The translations under genes were made by a program, and so were the position numbers. The notes under the pieces were generated by a model. It searched no databases. It worked only from the letters and a program-made list of their open reading frames with translations, and had not been told where the DNA came from. A stretch of 47,330 nt of DNA. Origin: a virus. The stretch is from IMG/VR virus record IMGVR_UViG_3300006789_007485, positions 1 to 47,330 of that record. One strand, given 5' to 3'. Below, in pieces: positions 34,199 through 40,397 of this stretch (position 1 is the first letter of the stretch; each line of letters starts with the position of its first letter).

Positions 34199-34399
34199 AT
34201 GAAAGAGTTCTTCAAAAATTTATGGTTAATACTTGCGGGTCTTAATGTTGGCTTGTTTCTTTTTAGCATAGCTTTTCAGCAGTATGATATCGCAGTTATA
34301 AATATGCTTTCAGTCATATGCTTTTTGACAGGATATTCAATTGCAAGTGACAAAGAAGAGCTCTCAGAAAAATTAGAAAAATTAAAGGATAGAAAATAA
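34199..34399 (+). CDS. Small two-helix membrane protein (66 aa)
   Basis: Two hydrophobic stretches (LILAGLNVGLFLFSIAF and IAVINMLSVICFLTGYSI) and a charged C-terminal tail rich in Lys and Glu. Could be a holin or an envelope-modifying protein; no strong ribosome site. Ends 1 bp before the next ATG. Confidence 0.6.
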   Translation: MKEFFKNLWLILAGLNVGLFLFSIAFQQYDIAVINMLSVICFLTGYSIASDKEELSEKLEKLKDRK

Positions 34400-34400
34400 A

Positions 34401-34748
34401 ATGTTAAAAGAATTAATTAGTGTTGCTACCTCCCTAGATGAAAAGGGATTTCAAAAAGAAGCAGATGCTCTGGATGTAATCATAACAAAAATGGCCGAAG
34501 ACTTTGGGTCATTTGATACTGATCCACAGTCCGAAGAATACTTCGACTATGAAGACCAAGATCAAGTAGAACGCCTCATGGGCTCTGAGGCCGACGCTGA
34601 GCTGCTTTCAGACCTTATTGTAGGTGGAGGTCCAGTTACGGGCAAAGGCGCCGCAGATCTCAAGCAGCGGCTTCTCAGCGTCCTATTAAAAGATGAGTTC
34701 ACCCCTTTAACAGAAAAAATCCTAAAAGTTCTGGACGGCCAAGAATAA
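34401..34748 (+). CDS. Hypothetical protein with shared helical tag (115 aa)
   Basis: Starts with LISVATSLDEKGFQKEADAL, the third copy of the tag also found at 8421 and 33959. The rest is acidic and helical. Function unknown. It is the last gene of the AT-rich half; a strong terminator follows 33 bp later. Confidence 0.68.
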   Translation: MLKELISVATSLDEKGFQKEADALDVIITKMAEDFGSFDTDPQSEEYFDYEDQDQVERLMGSEADAELLSDLIVGGGPVTGKGAADLKQRLLSVLLKDEFTPLTEKILKVLDGQE

Positions 34749-34780
34749 ACAAGGAAATAAAATAAAATAAATCCAAAGCA

Positions 34781-34809
34781 AAAAGGCCCCTCAGGGGCCT
34801 TTTCTTTTT
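34781..34809 (+). terminator. Strong intrinsic terminator
   Basis: A perfect 10-bp stem AAAAGGCCCC/GGGGCCTTTT around a TCA loop, then TTTCTTTTT. It closes the AT-rich part of the window. Confidence 0.9.
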
Positions 34810-35250
34810 GGGGCAAACCCACAACCCAAGGCATATAATTTATACGCAAAAAAGAAAAAGCCCAATTCCAAAAGAAAAAGCACCAATTCCCCCACAAAAG
34901 TCAAAGAGAAATCTAACAAAAGTTTTCCAATTCCCCCGAAGCAGAAACAAAGATTTTTCTAAGAAGAGTCAAAGCAGATGAAAACCAAAGGAAAATCCCT
35001 CCCAAAATTTTTACGAAGAATACTCCGAAGATCTTCCCGACCCAAAGCAGGCAAAATCAAGCGAAAGAATCCTTTTGTTTTCGGGTGTGTTCTTTGATAA
35101 GATATATTTGAGTACTTGGTTTAGAAAAGACCCTCCAGAATAAGCTATACCTAAGGTTAAATAAAATAACCTACTAGATAAAGAAACTGCTCTCTCCCTC
35201 TCTCTCTCTCTTAAGTTTACATACACATAGAAAACAAAAAGATATCTTCT
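34810..35250. other. Gene-free boundary with short direct repeats
   Basis: About 440 bp without a convincing gene on either strand. It holds three copies of a CCAATTCC(CCC) word (about 34862, 34884 and 34928), a TC-rich simple repeat at 35191-35213 and otherwise purine-rich sequence. It lies between two regions of opposite organisation and composition. An origin, a terminal-repeat end or a former recombination junction are all possible; nothing is proven. Confidence 0.45.
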
Positions 35251-35427
35251 TTAAGCCAGAAACTGCTTTCGCGGTAGCTCTGCATATAACCACGGCAATC
35301 CGCAGCAATCCACAACCATTGTTTTTAAGCGAAAAACAGTTATCACGGTGGCTCTGTATATAACCGCAGCAATCCGCAGCAATCCGCAACCATTGTTTTT
35401 AAGCTAAAAACTGCTTTCGCGGTGGCA
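35251..35427. repeat. 74-bp tandem repeat, 2.4 copies
   Basis: Units start at TTAAGC at 35251, 35325 and 35399 (period exactly 74 bp). Each unit reads through a CTGCTTTCGCGGTGGCT-like word, TATATAACC, and CGCAGCAATCCGCA with internal AGCAATCCGC sub-repeats. Copies 1 and 2 differ by roughly ten bases. Copy 3 breaks off inside the word GCGGTGGC, exactly where the first TGGCAC-containing DNA of the cassette region begins. Confidence 0.85.
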
Positions 35428-35523
35428 CGCCGCGTGCCAACACGCAAGGCTCCCAGGGTAACATATAAATATATATTTCTGCGATTGCCCGATACGTTGG
35501 CACGATTCTCCGGGTGCAAAAAA

Positions 35524-35560
35524 GTTACGATAAAACAGTCCTACTCTATATCTAAGTGCA
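35524..35560 (+). promoter_or_regulatory. P-element copy 1 (promoter-like)
   Basis: First of 13 copies of the element: TTACGATAAAACAGTC followed by CTCTATATCTAAG. It lies about 45 bp before ATG 35607. Between them is a GCGGGG...CCCCGC hairpin. Confidence 0.65.
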
Positions 35561-35606
35561 AGCGGGGCAAAAGAAACACTGACTCCCCGCAAGAAAGGCT
35601 GAGACA

Positions 35607-36230
35607 ATGGCGAAGAACGCATTTGAGACCGAGGCTTCCTGCATTGCTTTCGAGCAGACCAACGGCGCAGCCCTCGACCCGCGCGACGCCCACGGGGCCA
35701 TCCGGTTGTGGATGGGTGACAGCGCCGACCGCCTGCCGCCCGCGAAGGACGGCATCTGCAAGAAGGGTGGGGTCGACCGCTTGGGCCGGCCGCTCCAGAA
35801 GGGCCGCGGGCACGGCGTGTTCGACATGGTGCTGCCCTGGAAGTCCCCCTGCGGAACCATCGTGGAAATGGTGCCCGTGTCCCTCAAGGGCAGCAAGGGC
35901 AACGGCTACGGCAACCGCGACCTGACGATGTACGACGAGGTAGTTATCGACCACGCCGAGGCGGGCCGCGCCCTCTGGGTCTTCCTGCTCCGCGAGGAGG
36001 CCGGAACCCTCCTCATGCGGCGCGTGGACGCCTCGCGGGTCATCCGCGAGGGCACCGAGGGTCACCACTGGTTCGTCCGGCAGGACAACCGGAAGGTCGG
36101 GGAGCGGGTCTACGAGTACACCCGCCTCCGCATCGAATGGAGCCGGGTCGCGAAGGACGCGGGCCACCTGTTCGCGGACGCGGACTGGACCCCCTTCCGG
36201 GCCAGCCTGGACACCGATCGCCCCTGGTAA
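35607..36230 (+). CDS. Hypothetical protein (207 aa), GC-rich cassette gene
   Basis: GC content is far higher than in the first 34 kb (roughly two thirds GC). The protein is soluble and mixed alpha/beta, and no family is recognised; it starts MAKNAFETEASCIAFEQ, contains GHGVFDMVLPWKSPCG and ends ASLDTDRPW. The long ORF on the opposite strand has poor composition and is a shadow. A P-element lies upstream, and a strong hairpin terminator with an inverted GGGCAAAA box follows. Confidence 0.75.
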   Translation: MAKNAFETEASCIAFEQTNGAALDPRDAHGAIRLWMGDSADRLPPAKDGICKKGGVDRLGRPLQKGRGHGVFDMVLPWKSPCGTIVEMVPVSLKGSKGNGYGNRDLTMYDEVVIDHAEAGRALWVFLLREEAGTLLMRRVDASRVIREGTEGHHWFVRQDNRKVGERVYEYTRLRIEWSRVAKDAGHLFADADWTPFRASLDTDRPW

Positions 36231-36253
36231 GGGCAAGTCGGGCACCCCCGAGG

Positions 36254-36285
36254 AGCCCCGGAGCCTTTCGGCTCCGGGGCTTTTT
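36254..36285 (+). terminator. Intrinsic terminator of the 35607 gene
   Basis: 12-bp stem AGCCCCGGAGCC/GGCTCCGGGGCT with a TTTC loop and T5 tract; followed at once by TGTCAATTTTTTGCCC, an inverted GGGCAAAA box. Confidence 0.9.
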
Positions 36286-36760
36286 CGTGTCAATTTTTTG
36301 CCCGGCTGCGTGCGAGTGTACGCAAGGAGTGTGCCAACTTTTCGCAGTAAAGTCTTCTCTTTCGTGCCAGGGCCTCTGGGCAAAAGATTTTCATGCCAAT
36401 TTGGCATGATGTGTGCATACGCTCAAATTTCGCAGATTTGTTTTTTTTGTTCCCTAGGGAATAAATTAAACTTTCCGAAGCTCTTTTTTTTGCCTTGAAA
36501 TAAACTGGCACATTTCTTGCACATGCACGTATGGTGCCAGTTTATGTACATGCTTTGGCACACTTTATGCAGACGATCCTACGGCTGGCACACTTGGGCA
36601 AAAGATTTGCATTTCTAGGCTGGCACGTATGGGCATGTAACTTGCATATGCACAGCGCGTGCCAAGGTGAAATAAAGTTTTCAAAAGAAAAAGAATAGGT
36701 GGCACGCTTCGTGCATCGGACGCACACACGCGCTTGGGCAAAAGCTGGACATAAATATCT
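36286..36760. promoter_or_regulatory. Composite regulatory spacer with GGGCAAAA boxes and sigma-54-like sites
   Basis: About 500 bp without a gene. It contains an inverted box at 36289-36304, forward boxes near 36378, 36597 and 36736, and four plus-strand sites matching TGGCAY-N5-NTGCA: 36506-36522 (TGGCAC-ATTTC-TTGCAC), 36556-36572, 36700-36716 and one at about 36402 (TGGCAT-GATGT-GTGCAT). A minus-strand match lies at 36320-36336. The pattern equals the -24/-12 consensus of sigma-54 promoters. Whether all are active is unknown; decayed copies from lost cassettes are likely. Confidence 0.65.
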
Positions 36761-36795
36761 CTGCGGAACAGTCTTCCACTATATCTAAGCGTAAG
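36755..36795 (+). promoter_or_regulatory. P-element copy 2
   Basis: TATCTCTGCGGAACAGTC followed by TTCCACTATATCTAAGCG, preceded by a GGGCAAAAGCTGGACATAAA box. The 60 bp from the core onward are duplicated almost exactly before the gene at 37654. Confidence 0.68.
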
Positions 36796-36800
36796 AGGGA

Positions 36801-36833
36801 ATGACCCCGACTACCACAAAAGAGGTTTCTTGA
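36801..36833 (+). CDS. Possible 10-aa leader peptide
   Basis: ATG directly after GTAAGAGGGA encodes MTPTTTKEVS and stops 2 bp before the ATG of the next gene. It may couple translation. In the duplicated copy at 37620 the same ATG does not stop but runs across the next gene, so a peptide function is not conserved; the conserved part may be only the 5' leader RNA. Confidence 0.3.
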   Translation: MTPTTTKEVS

Positions 36834-36835
36834 AA

Positions 36836-37222
36836 ATGGACAATCCCTATGAGGCGCTGCGAAAGGCGCTTTACGTCGAATTCGCAAAGAAGCTGTTTCC
36901 GAAGGGCACCTACGAGGGTCAGCCGGAAGTCTCCAAGATTCAGCTGATCAAGGCTTACCGCGATGCGAAGCCCGAGACAACGCTGCGGGAAGCCAAGGAT
37001 GCGGTTGACGCCATGCTGGCCCCGCCGCCCGCCGAGGAGTCGAGGGCGAAGTTCGCAACCTACAGGGTTGAGGCCGGATGGGGACACGAATACCTTGTGG
37101 CGTGGACGATGGATTCCGCCATAAAGATGGCGTGGGAAAACTACTGCAAGGCCGAAGACTCGCAGGTCTCCTTCCGGGATTTCCGCATCTTCGCGAAGGT
37201 GGAGCGGGTTCCCTCCCCCTAG
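36836..37222 (+). CDS. Hypothetical protein (128 aa), cassette gene
   Basis: Soluble alpha/beta protein. The first half is helical (YEALRKALYVEFAKKLF), the second half has VEAGWGHEYLVAWTMDSAI. No family recognised. ATG 36836 is preferred over TTG 36830; the nearest ribosome site is AAGAGG at about 10 nt. It lies between a P-element and a strong terminator. Confidence 0.72.
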   Translation: MDNPYEALRKALYVEFAKKLFPKGTYEGQPEVSKIQLIKAYRDAKPETTLREAKDAVDAMLAPPPAEESRAKFATYRVEAGWGHEYLVAWTMDSAIKMAWENYCKAEDSQVSFRDFRIFAKVERVPSP

Positions 37223-37236
37223 GGAATCTCCCCTTG

Positions 37237-37275
37237 AAATCCCCCGGTCCGAAAGGACCGGGGGATTTGCCGCTT
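37237..37275 (+). terminator. Intrinsic terminator
   Basis: 14-bp stem AAATCCCCCGGTCC with GAAA tetraloop, then GCCGCTTTT; immediately followed by TGTCAAGTTTTTGCCC (inverted GGGCAAAA box, 37281-37296). Confidence 0.9.
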
Positions 37276-37576
37276 TTAAATGTCAAGTTTTTGCCCGGGA
37301 CCCGGGGGGCGGAAGCTGCAAGGCTCGTGCCAAGTCTGGATCCTGCGCAAATTTCTTGCATCCGCCTGGGCAAAAAATTTACAGAGTATATGCGTGTGCG
37401 TTGGCACGAGACTTGCAAGTGCAAAGTCTGTGCCGGAAGTCTTTTCGCTTCTTGATAAGATATTTCTGGGCAAAAGATTTACACTTCCAAATTTGTTTTC
37501 GGTTGCTTTGGACTGGCACAAATCGTGCATAAGTGCGTGAGGCTAGTGACTTCGGGCAAAAACTGCACAGAAAAAA
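37276..37576. promoter_or_regulatory. Composite regulatory spacer
   Basis: Inverted GGGCAAAA box at 37281-37296, forward boxes at about 37369, 37470 and 37554, and sigma-54-type sites at 37402-37418 (TGGCAC-GAGAC-TTGCAA) and 37514-37530 (TGGCAC-AAATC-GTGCAT), plus one on the minus strand at 37317-37332. The two plus sites follow forward boxes by about 33 and 44 bp. Confidence 0.65.
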
Positions 37577-37615
37577 TTACGATAAAACAGTCCTCCACTA
37601 TATCTAAGCGTAAGA
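37577..37615 (+). promoter_or_regulatory. P-element copy 3
   Basis: TTACGATAAAACAGTC then CTCCACTATATCTAAGCG; the following leader (to 37650) is nearly identical to that at 36791-36831 and carries the AAAGAGG ribosome site of the next gene. Confidence 0.68.
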
Positions 37616-37653
37616 GGGAATGACCCCGACTACCACAAAAGAGGTTTCTTACC

Positions 37654-37920
37654 ATGTCCGACCGCATCAGCAACAACGTTTTCGCCTCCAACGACTTCTC
37701 CTTCGGCCTCGCCTGCGAGCGGGCCGGCATCCCCACCACCGGACGGCAGGCGGGCAAGTACCGTCGCGGGATGGGGCAGGCGTGGGCCTCCCGCCCGACC
37801 GCCGTGGACCTGGGCAAGCTGACGGTGCCGAAGCTCCGCGAGGCGGCCCAGCGGTCGGGCATCGCGGTCCCCTCCCGCGCCCGGAAGGCGGACGTCATCG
37901 CTGCCCTGCTGGGCGAGTAG
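37654..37920 (+). CDS. SAP/Rho-N-like small protein (88 aa)
   Basis: The C-terminal 38 residues (LGKLTVPKLREAAQRSGI, then RARKADVIAALLG) match the helix-extended-helix pattern of SAP and Rho-N nucleic-acid-binding domains. The N-terminal 50 residues are Arg/Gly-rich and not recognised. It likely binds DNA or RNA. GC-rich cassette gene; the overlapping frame starting at 37620 is a shadow. Confidence 0.75.
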   Translation: MSDRISNNVFASNDFSFGLACERAGIPTTGRQAGKYRRGMGQAWASRPTAVDLGKLTVPKLREAAQRSGIAVPSRARKADVIAALLGE

Positions 37921-37933
37921 CCCTCGCCCCCCT

Positions 37934-37962
37934 GCCCCCTTGGCTTCGGCCAAGGGGGCTTT
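37934..37962 (+). terminator. Intrinsic terminator
   Basis: 11-bp stem GCCCCCTTGGC/GCCAAGGGGGC with a TTCG tetraloop and a short T run, after the SAP-like gene. Confidence 0.85.
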
Positions 37963-38016
37963 GTGGGTGCAAGCTGAAGCTGAGACTTGCAATACTTTTG
38001 CCCCAGGAGAAATGAA

Positions 38017-38388
38017 ATGCCGACGAGCCCTTACTCTGACTTCATCGGGACGACGATTCTTGACGTGAATCACGGAAAGAATGTTATCTCCTTCGTGACC
38101 GACCGTGGAACCTGGGTGATGCAGCACTGGCAGGATTGCTGCGAGGACGTGTACATCGAGGACGTGAACGGAGACCTCTCCAGCCTCATCGGCGGGCAAG
38201 TCGTCGTCGCGGAGGCACGCTCAAGCGGACTCAACCCGGACGACCCCGAGGCGGAAACCTATGAGGATTTCTTGTGCGTGTGGACCTTCTACACGATTCG
38301 GACCACGCGCGGGGACGTGACCATTCGTTGGTACGGAGAAAGCAACGGCTATTACGCGGTCGATGTAGACTTCGACCGCGAAGAATAG
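38017..38388 (+). CDS. Hypothetical protein (123 aa), cassette gene
   Basis: Acidic beta-rich protein (start MPTSPYSDFIGTTILDV; WVMQHWQDCCEDVYIED; later DVTIRWYGESNGYY). No family recognised with certainty. ATG 38017 has AGGAGA 6 nt upstream. No P-element lies directly upstream; only a box-like CTTTTGCCCC stands before the ribosome site, so it may be read from the SAP-gene promoter. Confidence 0.72.
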   Translation: MPTSPYSDFIGTTILDVNHGKNVISFVTDRGTWVMQHWQDCCEDVYIEDVNGDLSSLIGGQVVVAEARSSGLNPDDPEAETYEDFLCVWTFYTIRTTRGDVTIRWYGESNGYYAVDVDFDREE

Positions 38389-38407
38389 CGGCCAACCGAA
38401 AGCCTTT

Positions 38408-38432
38408 TGCCCCGGGAAGCCCCCGGGGCATT
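38408..38432 (+). terminator. Hairpin terminator
   Basis: 9-bp stem TGCCCCGGG/CCCGGGGCA; followed by TGTCAAGTTTTTGCCC, the inverted box (38447-38462). Confidence 0.75.
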
Positions 38433-38671
38433 TGGTCGCATGTAATGTCAAGTTTTTGCCCGGGGTGCAACTGCGCGCTTGTGCATGCTGGCACACTTTG
38501 TGCATATGGTCACATCTGCTACTGTTCGGGCAAAAGTTTAACATCTTTTTCGGCATAGTTTTTGCACTTGCATTTTTCATGCCAAAGCTTCGGGCTGATT
38601 AATATCCTTGAAAAATTGATTGGCATAGTTTTTGCAGCTCAACCATCGGGGCAAAAACTTGACACAAAAGA
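38433..38671. promoter_or_regulatory. Spacer with three sigma-54-like sites and boxes
   Basis: Plus-strand sites: 38489-38505 (TGGCAC-ACTTT-GTGCAT), 38551-38567 (CGGCAT-AGTTT-TTGCAC) and 38621-38637 (TGGCAT-AGTTT-TTGCAG); the latter two share the same central AGTTT. A forward box lies at 38528 and an element GGGCAAAAACTTGACA at 38649-38664, which on the minus strand is the closing box of the ncRNA unit. No gene is visible; most plus-strand sites here have no gene directly downstream. Confidence 0.6.
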
Positions 38672-38929
38672 ACAAAAGAGGCCGCCCCTTCCCGGGGCGG
38701 TTTCTGCGTTAGCAGCGAATCTTTTGTTGCGTGCCAGAGTCCAGGCGCCTTGGCACGCTTTTTGTAATCCCTTTTGTCTCGCTCTTTCGTAGCCTTTGAC
38801 TTGACAGCGCCGCTTTTTGAATGTGGAACAGGAGGAGTCTAACTCGTTGCAGACTGGCTTACTAGTATTGCCAGCCTATCGTGATAGCCCTTCGTCGTCC
38901 CTTTTGCTTTGCCGTTTGTCTCTTGCTCT
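38672..38929 (-). ncRNA. Candidate non-coding RNA unit
   Basis: A minus-strand P-element (38929-38965) points leftward into about 250 bp that has no ATG on that strand and ends in a GC-rich hairpin (CCGCCCC/GGGGCGG, 38682-38700) followed by CTCTTTTGTTCTTTT. Inside are three adjacent stem-loops: CTATC-GT-GATAG (38876-38887), CTGGC/GCCAG (38854-38874 with an 11-nt loop) and GAGT-CTA-ACTC (38834-38844). I could not fit a tRNA or any named RNA family. The closing GGGCAAAA box is where the protein-coding units have theirs. Supported by layout only. Confidence 0.55.
38682..38703. terminator. GC-rich hairpin, likely terminator for the minus-strand unit
   Basis: CCGCCCC-TTCC-(C)GGGGCGG. The plus side has TTTCTG only; the minus side has a T-rich run CTCTTTTGTTCTTTT, so termination is likely leftward. 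Confidence 0.7.
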
Positions 38930-38965
38930 CGCCTAGATATAGTGGAGGACTGTTTTGCCGTAATT
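38929..38965 (-). promoter_or_regulatory. P-element copy 4 (minus strand)
   Basis: On the minus strand: TTACGGCAAAACAGTC then CTCCACTATATCTAGGCG. Its start region leads into the ncRNA candidate. Confidence 0.68.
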
Positions 38966-39140
38966 TTTTTTAGGTTCGGATGGGCAAAAGATTTACCTTG
39001 CAAGATTTGCGCCAATTAGGGCAATCAAAGTAGATTTGTTTTTGTTAAGATTTTGCCCAGATTAGAAGATCTCCTACAAGGAGATGCTAAAAAGGATTGG
39101 CACGGAATTTGATTCGGGGCTTTGGGCAAAAACTGGACAT
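38966..39140. promoter_or_regulatory. Spacer with boxes and one sigma-54-like site
   Basis: A forward box GGGCAAAAGATTTACC at about 38982, an inverted box at about 39042-39057, TGGCAC-GGAAT-TTGATT at 39098-39114 and a forward box with ACTGGACATAAA at 39124. No gene. Confidence 0.55.
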
Positions 39141-39144
39141 AAAA

Positions 39145-39185
39145 ATCACTGTGGAACAGTCCTCCACTATATCTAGGCGTAAGAG
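39145..39185 (+). promoter_or_regulatory. P-element copy 5
   Basis: TCACTGTGGAACAGTC then CTCCACTATATCTAGGCG, with GTAAGAGGGA directly before ATG 39189. Confidence 0.68.
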
Positions 39186-39188
39186 GGA

Positions 39189-39626
39189 ATGTCTCCCTCG
39201 GAGAAAATGAAAATGTTTGATTCACTTTCGGATGCCCAGGTGGCGTGGCTCGCAAACAAGTTGGCGAAGGAGGCGAAGGAGCGCCGTGCCGACCTCGCGC
39301 CCGGAGAGTACCAGACGGGGGAAATCTCCCTGACGGTTCCGGGCGGAACGGTCAAGGTCGGTGATGATGGAGACAAGACGCCCACGGTGTCGGTGCCTCT
39401 GCTGTCCGTCCTGACCATCGCCTTGCATCGGGCGGGATTCCAGCGCAAGGGGATTCTGGACCTCGTGGTGGAGGCTGCGACCACGGCAATCAACGACGGC
39501 AATCAGGTCGGGACCGAACTCGATACGACGGCGATGTACGTCGAAAACGAGATGAAGGCCCTCAAGGCTCGGTTTGCCGCCGACCTCCCGCGAACGTTCG
39601 TGCGCGGCAAGGTCACGGTCAAGTAG
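39189..39626 (+). CDS. Hypothetical protein (145 aa), cassette gene
   Basis: Mixed alpha/beta protein (DAQVAWLANKLAKEAKERRA, then GGTVKVGDDGDKTPTVSVPL). No family recognised. ATG 39189 lies right after the P-element leader; ATG 39207 or 39213, behind GGAG, could be the real start. Confidence 0.72.
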   Translation: MSPSEKMKMFDSLSDAQVAWLANKLAKEAKERRADLAPGEYQTGEISLTVPGGTVKVGDDGDKTPTVSVPLLSVLTIALHRAGFQRKGILDLVVEAATTAINDGNQVGTELDTTAMYVENEMKALKARFAADLPRTFVRGKVTVK

Positions 39627-39634
39627 GAGAGAAG

Positions 39635-39820
39635 ATGCAAAAAGACTGTTTCAATTGCAAGAATGACAAGCCTCTTCCGCGAGGAGGGTTTGCTTGCAGA
39701 GAGTCGTCCGATGGTGTGGTCGCTATGTGGCGTATTCGTCACGGGCGGCCCCCGGCTGGCAAGGATTCTCATCGAAAGATGGAGCACTGCCCCTCGTACA
39801 AGGGACACACGCACGGGTGA
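39635..39820 (+). CDS. Small Cys/His protein (61 aa)
   Basis: Starts MQKDCFNCKNDKPLPRGGF and ends HCPSYKGHTH; two Cys pairs plus histidines suggest a zinc site. Function unknown. It is the second gene of the unit starting at 39189 (8-bp gap) and is followed by a terminator. Confidence 0.65.
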   Translation: MQKDCFNCKNDKPLPRGGFACRESSDGVVAMWRIRHGRPPAGKDSHRKMEHCPSYKGHTHG

Positions 39821-39825
39821 GGGCT

Positions 39826-39858
39826 GAGGCGGCTGGAGTTTTTTCAGCCGCCTCTTTC
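39826..39858 (+). terminator. Intrinsic terminator
   Basis: 10-bp stem GAGGCGGCTG/CAGCCGCCTC around a T-rich loop, then TTTCCCC. Confidence 0.8.
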
Positions 39859-39910
39859 CCCGGGTGTACGTCACTGACTTACCTCAATATTGCTTTCTTC
39901 AAGGAAAAAA

Positions 39911-40168
39911 ATGAAGATTACCCTTTTTTCGTCAGAGCCCTTGCATTTCAGTGAGGAAGATGATGGGTGCGCGCACATCGCCGTGTGTGATGGTCCCGTT
40001 ACGACTGATGTAGATGTTCCTGCGCCCGCCTCCGACGACCTTGGACTGTTCGTAAAGATTCAGTCTTGGTCGGAGTATCTTCTCGGAGACCCCGACGATT
40101 ACGGCCATGCGCTTACAGCCTTGCTCCAAGGAAAGAGGGTAAAGGTCACAATCGAAACGGTTGATTAA
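39911..40168 (+). CDS. Hypothetical protein (85 aa)
   Basis: Acidic small protein (MKITLFSSEPLHFSEEDDG). No family recognised. ATG 39911 has AAGGA upstream. No P-element in front; it may be read from a preceding promoter. Confidence 0.6.
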   Translation: MKITLFSSEPLHFSEEDDGCAHIAVCDGPVTTDVDVPAPASDDLGLFVKIQSWSEYLLGDPDDYGHALTALLQGKRVKVTIETVD

Positions 40169-40345
40169 CCTTTCGGGCAAAGGTCCGCCCTTCGGGGCAA
40201 AAGATTTACAGAGACAATCTTTTGCCCTGCGCCTGCAAGGACTGTGCCAAGTGTTCATGCACACATACGCCCTTGAAAAATAAGTTGGCACGGTTCTTGT
40301 AGGGGAGACTCACATAACTTCTTGGGCAAAAGCTGGACATAAATA
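40169..40345. promoter_or_regulatory. Spacer with a perfect inverted box pair
   Basis: GGGCAAAAGATT at 40195-40206 and its exact complement at 40216-40227 form a 12-bp stem around a 9-nt loop. A minus-strand sigma-54-like site lies at 40233-40249, a plus-strand site TGGCAC-GGTTC-TTGTAG at 40286-40302, and a forward box with GCTGGACATAAA at 40324. Confidence 0.65.
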
Positions 40346-40385
40346 TCTCTGCGGATTAGTCCTCCACTATATCTAGGTGTAAGAA
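40346..40385 (+). promoter_or_regulatory. P-element copy 6
   Basis: TCTCTGCGGATTAGTC then CTCCACTATATCTAGGTG, 12 bp before ATG 40398 with AGAAGGAG between. Confidence 0.68.
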
Positions 40386-40397
40386 GGAGAAAAGAAG

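Noticed and set aside
35191-35213. TC-rich simple repeat
   Set aside because: Low-complexity tract only; no gene or regulatory site can be assigned to it by itself.
35251-35427. CRISPR array
   Set aside because: The 74-bp copies are directly adjacent with no unique spacers and only 2.4 copies, so this is a plain tandem repeat.
35541-36407. Long minus-strand ORF (288 aa) opposite the 35607 gene
   Set aside because: It lies fully opposite a GC-rich gene that has a promoter-like element, ribosome site and terminator; its composition (Arg/Pro/Gly/Val-rich, no ordered pattern) is that of a shadow frame.
37620-38015. 131-codon ORF starting MTPTTTKEVS over the SAP-like gene
   Set aside because: After the leader it yields an Arg/His/Pro-rich sequence with no pattern, while the overlapping frame has a recognisable SAP/Rho-N end.
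38821-38905. tRNA-like stem-loop cluster
   Set aside because: Three hairpins are present but there is no pairing acceptor stem, no T-loop consensus and the anticodon-like loop is 11 nt, so it is not a tRNA on either strand.
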